DNA of 64,000 bases from Telopea speciosissima (lineage: Eukaryota > Streptophyta > Magnoliopsida > Proteales > Proteaceae), in assembly GCF_018873765.1 (NCBI RefSeq), contig NC_057925.1, forward strand, positions 12,411,568 to 12,475,567. Direction: 5' to 3'. The notes under the pieces are model-generated. The model saw only the letters and a list, made by a program, of their open reading frames with translations, did no database searches and was not told where the DNA came from. Position 1 is the first letter of the stretch. The number at the start of each line of letters is the position of its first letter. Both the position numbers and the translations under genes were made by a program. This document shows, one piece after another, positions 55,730 through 64,000 of this stretch.

Positions 55730-58700
55730 CATCATATCAAGTGGAAATCCTCTGCATTCTACATCAGAATAGCTCTTCAGACCACAGAGACAGGATGTAA
55801 TGCAATATTGGTGCATTGTGATTGAAAATTTAGTGTTCTGATTTGTGTATATATATATATATATTTAAAATCATTTGTACATAATCTATTGTATATGAGA
55901 AAAGTTTATGATCTGAAAGAATCTAGTGTAAAACAGGTGCAATACCATTTATAAGATATCTGTTTGCACACAAAATCATAGTGGATTCTCCATCTGCTAG
56001 AATGGTCGAATGACTGATGTTAATTTTCAGTTTCCTTATTGACTTGTTAGTTTGTATTCTGTAGTTGGCTATCAGAGTAGTAAATTACTGGGATTATGAC
56101 CATAAAACTTGGGGAAATGATTTAAAAAGCAGGGTTAGCAAGCATAAAAAATTAAATTGGAAACGTATACCCCTTATTCGGAATCATTAACACAGAAAGT
56201 GTCAGTATTTAATGTTGGGAAAGTCGTTCAGAAACATTTTTTTTTTGTTTGAAGATTATTGGGGTCTTATTTGATTTAGTCTGTTTTTCTGTTAAGTTTT
56301 CCAATATGGGGAAAGTGAGTGAGTTTTGACGTGTACTGAATTGTGTGATAGCTTGAAGGTTTTAGTATATCTCGTTATTTCTGTTTTGCAAATGAATTTC
56401 TTTTTTTCTTTTTTGAGGTGGGATTGTAATTGTTGACTTTTCTGTATCTTTAAGTTGGAGTGTGATCAATTTGTCTTCTATAGCAACTTGAAATGTGGTT
56501 AAACACTGGTGGGCTCATCTAATAAGAGAAAGTTTTAGCTCCAGTGTCCAGAGATGTATAGATAATGGCTTAAGCGGGATTTCAAAACGTCAGAAAATTA
56601 CATAAATACTACTGGATTAAATAACCATAAGCCCTCTTCTAACCAAGTAATTGCTGCAGAGGAAATTTTATCTAACATAAGAGTTTATAATTAAATATTT
56701 TGTATTACAAAATCAAATTTGGTTTCAAAAGAAGTTGTGGAAAATGTTTTTCTGGGCAGGTCTAGACAAACAGATTCATTTCTTGGCGGGCTTGATTTAG
56801 GATCAGACGACGGTTCCCCTCTTTTTGCCCCTCTTTAGCTTTTTTTGTTTCTACCCTTTCCTCCTTTTTGGCAAGTTTTGATTGTTCCCTCCTATAACTG
56901 TATATTTTACTCCAATGACACATTCCAGCGATCGATTCATTTGGTTTCTTTGACTTCTTTTTATGTATGTGTGTATTCTGTCCAACTTTTTTGTATTTTT
57001 TATTTATTTATAGATAATTCAATTTTTTTATATATAATTAAATTTATTTCAAAAGAGAAGAAAAATAGATACAAGCTAAGGCAACGTCCTATCACTCATG
57101 GGCAGATCCGAAGCCATAGAGGTTCCAACCTTAAGGAGCAAAAACACGACTAAAATCACAAACCACTAAAACAAACAAATGAGCAGCTAAGGCCACCCCC
57201 CCTGGCGAATCAGCTCAACATGGCATTACTCCTCTCAACCCACATAGGGTGAACTCCCCATTTCTAAATAAGAAAGATGTTTCTGGGTGATTTCCGCCCC
57301 TTAGGACTATTAGCTCTGCACCGGCCCTCAACGTCCACTTTGATATCTCTAATATTGCATGGCATGGCAAAGTGAAACTGATGGTTAATCAATGTCCACC
57401 CCACCAAAGAGTTGGGATGGATAGTGTAGACTTGTAGTGGAAGTAAGGAAAAAAAAAATGAGTACTATAGACTCAAGAAATAAACAGTAGAGACCCTGTG
57501 ACTGTCAACCCTTTCCAATAGGGTTTAGGTACTGGATGAGACTTAGAGAGGTCTCTCTCCCAGCATGTGACGACAATACGTAGCAGCATGATTGGGGGGA
57601 TGTGAAAATGATATGTAATGGTACGAATAGAAACGTGCCTTCAGTTTGTGTCGACGATACATAACGATACACTAGGGATTCCCAATATGCGATGGCGATA
57701 TGTAACGACATTACAGATAATGAAATGGTCTCCTCACTCCTATGAGGCAGTCACTAATATGATTGATCTCAAGAAGTAAAAGACAAATGATGTTTTCATT
57801 GTTTTGAATGCCATACATGATACCTTATGTATGATCAGATATAATATTCCAGATTGATAGATTCATGAAAGAAGCATCTTTATAGCGTAATTTATCAAGT
57901 GTACACATTTGGATTTAGTCGTTTAATATGATATTGTTCTTTCTCACTGGGCTAGTTGAGCTCACCCCTCCTTCATTGATTATTTTTCAGAGCATTTACA
58001 TATAGAGTGACATTGTGTAGAGTGTACAAGCTGGGTTAGGGGGAGGGGTGTAAGACTAAAAGACCCCCTAAGTAGGAGATCGTGAGATAGAGATACCTAG
58101 AGACTTTTAGAGATTTTGTGGTAAATGTAAATTTGAGAGAAATTACTTCTGATGTAATTGAAATGATGATTGTAGAGATGTAAAAGAAAGTATGACGAGT
58201 CAGACACAGTAGCATGATTGTGAATGACATATGAATGAAGAAGTTTAGAAAGTAATTTTAAATCAATTCCATGAATATTTAATGATTTTAGATCTTACAT
58301 TGGTTCATGATTTCGATATGATTTTAGTTTCCGCTATTAAAATGTATATGAAACGGAAGATCAGCCGTTATCACACGACGGCCCATGAGGGCCAACACCC
58401 ATATCTTTTATTCGGATTTGGCCTTATTACAGTTTCGGTCAATTCAATTGATATGGGCTGGAAATTGACACCTCCTAGTTGTAGACTCGGAGGGGAGAAT
58501 GCGGACGAGATGAGAAAAGAGTAAGGGTGGGAAAAATCACTTCATTAGCCTTCATTAGTCCTCTTATTATAAAACCACATTTATTGTATGAAGGGCAGAA
58601 AAGTTACGTTATCAACTCTATTTGTAACTTGTGTACCCTTTAAATAATCTTGAAATTAAAGTTGCAATGAAAGAAATATAACTGCACTATGAACTGCATT

Positions 58701-60142
58701 ATAGTCATTAAAACTTTAAAAAACCAAAAAGAAGAAATCGCAATTTAGCAACTTACATAAATTTGAGATGGAAACAATTGTGAGTAAAGATATCTGTAGT
58801 ATTTCCTTTTCTTTTTCTCTTTCTTCAAAATGAGAAAAGTATCCTACAAACATGATGGTGCATAAAGAAACTTAATGGATATATTTCATTTTATGCATTG
58901 ATTAATTTTATTTAAAAAACAAGAATACATTACATACATTAAACTTCTACTACAACAATTCCCTCATAGGACATTAAATACAAATACACTTAACAAACAA
59001 TATCTACAACATACACTCCCTTCACAAGTCTACACCAGGCACTCCTTTGACATGTACTGTTGTAGTCAAAACATAATGCTCTGAGCCTCCCATTTATTTT
59101 CTCAAGGCACATACTTAAAACACGCTCATGTAATATTCTAGATTACTCATTGATATTGAGCAAGAGAGGAAAAATATCTAAGTATCATTACTGGAATTCT
59201 TCTTTCAGTAGCTAATGTACTAGTTGCCTTCAACTTGTTTTTGTACTTTCAGTGGTCTAGCTTCTCAATGTCCATTGGAGACAACCCTAGCATTGAAAAT
59301 AAAATAAAACAAAATAAAATAAATATAACTTTCTCATATCATGAGATGACAAGAAACATTTTCCATTTTCCATATCGCCAAGCCTAGCAAAATAGGCCTC
59401 ATTTAGATTTGTGAAGAGAAGATATCTGAAACTATTAGCTGAATACATTGTCCTCTTGATTGGGCATAGTAGGAAAGGTGACCATTATGTTCATCAAAGA
59501 TTAATAAAACTATTTACGGGTCTTTTGTTCATAAATACTTTTTTCAAAGTATTAAAACAAAGAAAACACCCCTTTAGAGGACCTTAGTTGCTCAAGAATA
59601 CATATTCTAGGGATGGTCCTCCGCACACCACATTAAACAGAGGGAAAAAGCATCAAATGGGTAATTCTGTCAATTCTACCTTTTGGATGTCATTCATCAA
59701 AATGCCCTTTGATTCCTTTTATTCACTCAACGACATTCAATGGTTATCTCTAATCAAGTTTTCCAAAGGATTTCTATCCATTTAGAGCTTTAAAAGAAGA
59801 ACAAGAAGAGAGAGAAAAAAAATGGAAGAATCAACTTCTCTTCCCAATTGGTAATTAATTGAAATCTAGGTTTTCATGTTGAAAACAATATGAAACATTT
59901 TGATTTCTATCGTAGGCCTTAGTTGAAGAGCCAAGAAATATGATACTAGCAACACAAAAACCTTAAAAAAATGACTATAATGATTAATGGCCCATTTAAT
60001 TGCGGTTGGTTTCCAAATTACTAAGATTAAAATCATAATTAAGTCAAATGGAACAAAAAAGTTTCAGCTTCATCAACAATTACATTAACACAATTTTTTA
60101 AGGAAATGATGACTTACCATTGTTCCTAGTCCTTATTATAAT
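55730..60142. other. Long intergenic region without recognised genes
   Basis: 55730-55900 is the likely 3' UTR of the kinesin-like piece, with a (TA)n run at 55850-55865. 56000-58500 has only short frames. A stretch at 57530-57730 repeats ACGATA/CGACGATAC motifs. ATTGACACCTCCTAG at 58467-58481 looks like a lone hAT end. 58900-59300 is A/T-rich. 60000-60142 adjoins the 3' end of the LRR kinase. Confidence 0.4.
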
Positions 60143-63100
60143 TCAATTATCACGGTGAGTGCCAACTCCAAGATAAATGTCCCTGATCAGATGTAGCTCT
60201 TTGACCACATCACTTATGTCCATTCAATCCAATGGTGATTCAGTTGAGCAAGCAATTCCAATTCTAATAACTGAAGTAAGGCACTCTTGCACTCTATCCT
60301 TCATGTATCTTCGACTTTCAGTGATGTTGGTAACAATTGTTGCTGCATCTTCTTCAACTTCTTCTATGGAGAGAAGTGATGGGTCGACGATAGACATCAC
60401 TCCATCATGCAAAGCTATCTCAGCCCAACAGTGAAGATTAAAGTTATCTTTGTTATCTTTGAACATTTCATGAGTAGGCCGCTTCCCTGTGAACATCTCT
60501 AACAAGACAATCTCATAGCTGTAGACATCACCATGCCTTGAAACATCTGCACTTGCACCATACTCTGTAGTTCATGCATCTTTGATTAATACACTTATAA
60601 CTAGTGAGAATAGGAGCAAAATCTATTTGTCTCAATTGGAAGACTAACATGACATGAAAGAATAACTAGCAAGAATGGGAGCAAATTAAGTTTATTGGTC
60701 TCAACTGGAAGAATAACATAACATGACATGGAACCCAAGAGAGATTAGGGATCTTCAAATTCGTCCTTATAGTGTGCATACAAGGAACATAGGCTCCTCT
60801 TACATCTATAGTTGAGGATCTAAATCCAACAGATCATTAGCTAGCATGAAATTCAAGTGATTAATTTGATATCAAGACTATACATTAATCTTTGTATCGG
60901 AAAAACTACAAACCCCTACATATATAAATGCATAGTTCTTCAAAAAACCCACTTTGTAGCCTATGACATTCAAGGTATAATTTGATTACAATAAAGAAAG
61001 ATGCAGTCAAAACTTTTGTGTAGAAATACAAAGAATCAAAATATCATCTAAACATACATTCCTTTTTAGCATTTTTATATTATCGCATTTCAATTGTTTG
61101 AGATATTAAACTTATGTTTCTTTAGGAAGGGACTAAAGATGTCACAAAATTTATATGAAGATAGTAATTACGCCTTAAGATTTTGCGGTGGAATAAGTAA
61201 GAAAAATATTAGTTTCATCTTAATATGGTAAGCTCAATAACAACTTTCGAAAGAAGAGGAAACAAATTATACTAGATCAATAAAAGAGGTACTTTACCTG
61301 GTGCAATGTATCCAATAGACCCCTTTATTCCAATTGAGCTCGTGGAACTTTGAGATCTACTTGTGACTTTTAAAAGAATTCTTGATATCCCGAAATCACC
61401 CAAATGTGCAGTCAAATCACCATCAAGAAGAATATTGCTTGGCTTTAGGTCACAGTGAATAATCTGTGTATGACAATGGTGATGAAGATAATCCAATACT
61501 ATTGCCATATCAATGGCAATATTAATTCTTTGAACAAGGTTTAAATGCCTTGTTTCATCATCTTGTAAACCATCTACATGTTGATGTAACCAGCTCTCCA
61601 AATTCCCACCAGGCATGAACTCATATACTAAAGCCTTAAAATCATTGCCTTCAAGATCTATACTTGAGCAAGATGTTAAAATCCGTACAAGATTACGATG
61701 CCTGATGTTTCTTAGGGATTCACATTCAACCATGAAACTCTTGTGAGCACTTCTTTGTCTAATGTTGAGGACCTTTACTGCAACAATAGTTTCCCCATGA
61801 TTAAGATCTCCTTTATACACAGAACCAAAACTCCCCATTCCAATCAAATTTGCAGAAGAAAATCCATCGGTAGCTTTAAGGAGTTGGGCATAAGAGATCT
61901 TAAAATGACGATCCCCTATAAAAAATAAAGTGGATTCTTTCCTTTCTTTTTTTCTCCGGTATATAATGAAAAAAAATGTCATAAAAATCAAATATAGAGA
62001 ACCCCCACAGCCACAAACGATGACTATTAGCTTGAAAACACGAGGCCCCGCGTGTTCTTTTGACTTTTGAATTTGGCATGCAGGCAAATGAAGTTCTGGT
62101 AGACCTCCACAAAGTTTATTGTTTCCAATGATTGTAAATGCACTCAAATTTGCAAAGATTCCATCTGATGATACCTCACCCTCCAAATGATTAAATGATA
62201 AATTTAAATTTTGTAAAAACTTAAAAACTTAAATGTACCCAAATATTTCGGGATGACACCAGAGAAGTTATTGTGTGAAAGATCGAGATCTTGAAGACCT
62301 GTTAGAGAACTAAGAGCCAATGGTATCGATCCTTGAAATAGGTTACCCTGCATAAAAAGGTATTCTGGGCTTGTACAATCACCAAGGGTGCTAGGGATTT
62401 CACCAGACAACATGTTCTCAGAAACATCTAGGCATTGAAGATTGGTCAGTCGACCCACTTCCGAAGGTAGAGTACCAAAGAAAGAATTTCCACTCAAGTG
62501 TACCTCTATTAATGTGAAAAGATCGAATATCTCTTTGGGGATGATACCATTGAAACTATTATGGGAAAGGCCCAAGAGTATCAAATATTTGAATTTTCCA
62601 AGACTTGAAGGTATTTTTCCTTGCAAACGATTATCATCTAAATAGAGCTCAATCAAGAGTGTCAAGTTTCCAAGAGAAGAAGGGATTGGCCCTATAAATC
62701 TGTTTCCAGATAAATATAGTGCATTTAGCATTTGAAGCTTGCCAATTGAAGTCGGAATACTTCCTGCTAGTAAGTTACTATCTAGATCAAAGTATTGTAA
62801 GCTTACAAGGTTCTCGATCCCCACTGGGATGTCTCCAGATATTTGATTGTATGACAAGTCTAGAATTACCAGTTGGGTCGATAAGTTTGCTATGGAGTTG
62901 GGAAGCACACCACCAAACCGATTTTCAGTAAACCCTAAAATTGTCAAACTGCTACAGTTGGTCAATGTGTTGACAAAATTCAGGTCATCGAGCCTCTCCA
63001 CTTCCCAAATGATTGAAGAACAATGTAAGCCGAGCAAGTTTTGGTAGGCCTCCAAAATCAATAGTCACTTTCCCAGTAAAATTGTTTGCGCTAAGTAATA

Positions 63101-63995
63101 GCGTTTCCAGAATTGACAAATTAGACACAGAAACTAGAATTGGTCCATTAAACTGGTTTCCTGAAACTGAAAACCACTTTAGATTAGGAAGATTGAAGCC
63201 TAAGTTTGGTGGAAGACTCCCTTGAAGTTGATTATCTCCGACATCAAAAGCACTGAGTGAGGAAAGATTATATATAGTGGGAGGGATAGTACTAGACAAC
63301 CTATTTCCAGGAAACGCGAGAAGCATTAATCTTGTCATTTGTCCAAGGGAATTTGGAATACTTCCACTTAAATCATTGGCTGCAGCAAAAAATGTGTCAA
63401 GAAATGAAAGATTACCAATGGAAGGTGGGATCTGTCCTATCAATTTGTTGTAATGGATTGAAAGGAATTGAAGTTTCGACAATGTGCCAAGTTCTACTGG
63501 AATTTTCCCCACAATATTGTTATAATTTAAATTGAGTTCTATAAGGTTGGAGCATCATGATATATTGGGTGGGATTTCCCCTTCAAAAGAATTGTTGTGT
63601 AGGAATAAATAACGAAGCCTGAACAAAAAGCTTACTTCACTAGGGATATCACCATGGAAGCTGTTGTTGAAGAGCGAAATCTCTCGAAGGAAACTAAGAT
63701 TTCCTATTTCTGGAGCCACGGAACCCACCAACCCACTGGATGATAAACGCAAGGCTCTGACCCTGTTTGGATGCCGGCGACAGCCACATATAACGCCTGG
63801 CCACTCGCAATAAGGGACAGAGTCATTCCAGGAGCTCACAACATGAAAGGGATCATTGTTTATGTAGGACTTGAAGGCCAACAAGGCTTGCCGATCTGTT
63901 CCATTGGCTAAGCTCATGCAGCTGCTGCTGCTGCTCCAAAGAAGAAGAAGAATGATATTAAAAGTGCAAATGTAAAACAAAGAAAAACCCATCAA
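60143..63995 (-). pseudogene. Class XII LRR receptor-like kinase (EFR/FLS2/Xa21 type), two exons, disabled
   Basis: Exon 1 63995-61298, intron 61297-60565 (GT-AG, 733 bp), exon 2 60564-60143. Layout: signal peptide, LRRNT (DRQALLAFKS), about twenty LRRs (63700-62230), transmembrane segment near 62040-61960 (VFKLIVIVCGCGG), then kinase with GMGSFGSVYKG (about 61840), VAVKV and HCDLKPSN (about 61455; cysteine before the Asp, i.e. non-RD), and FTGKRPTHEMF in exon 2. Single-copy homologues at this intron position (SIGYIAP/EYG) are typical of the class, which perceives microbial patterns. The frame is interrupted: a stop near 63560 (before CSNLIELN), frameshifts near 62990 and near 62210 (an A/T homopolymer), and a stop near 60230 (SPLD/MDISDVVKEL). 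Likely a pseudogene; sequencing error at the homopolymer is possible. Confidence 0.88.
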
Positions 63996-64000
63996 TGTAC

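Noticed and set aside
1-64000. CRISPR arrays, operons, prophage or bacterial features
   Set aside because: No regular short direct repeats with spacers. Introns, LTR elements and plant gene families show that this is a nuclear plant sequence.

Overview
The window is nuclear DNA of a flowering plant. It holds class I small heat-shock proteins, a CrRLK1L receptor kinase closest in memory to ERULUS/CAP1, GT-AG introns in A/T-rich intergenic DNA, and a dense load of Ty1-copia, L1, RTE, hAT and Mutator-type elements. I cannot name the species; nothing here is organellar or bacterial.

Layout. 0-8 kb: two class I small heat-shock protein genes on the minus strand, each with a TATA box and heat-shock elements, separated by a decayed L1-type LINE. 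Then a hAT element and a two-exon gene for a small secreted cysteine-rich peptide, whose second exon is easy to miss because it is short and in another frame. 8-13.1 kb: SINE-like and MITE-like repeats and a 1.4 kb Mutator-like element with ~400 bp terminal inverted repeats. That element appears to carry one exon of a PDR-type (ABCG) transporter. 13.5-16.4 kb: an intact single-exon CrRLK1L kinase gene. 16.7-27.3 kb: a second LINE, a non-autonomous LTR element, a non-autonomous hAT element with a perfect 8-bp target duplication, and a SINE. 27.3-33.7 kb: a Ty1-copia element on the minus strand. 34-38 kb: a third LINE piece and MITEs.

38.6-52.8 kb is a stack of two more Ty1-copia fossils on the plus strand. 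They are riddled with younger insertions (three RTE-type LINE ends, a hAT, a Mutator-like element, a palindromic MITE), most of which still show target-site duplications. A broken DeSI/PPPDE peptidase gene piece lies between them. 53.1-55.8 kb: two C-terminal exons, probably of a kinesin-like protein, without their upstream exons. 60.1-64 kb: a class XII LRR receptor kinase on the minus strand, recognisable end to end but interrupted in the reading frame.

The apparently working genes are the two heat-shock genes, the cysteine-rich peptide gene and the CrRLK1L kinase. They are not a pathway; this is ordinary plant gene space invaded by transposons. I see no clearly new multi-gene system. The items most worth following are the cysteine-rich peptide gene, the transporter-exon-bearing Mutator-like element, the serial internal duplications in the first LINE, and a near-perfect 54-bp-arm hairpin inside a Mutator-like insertion.
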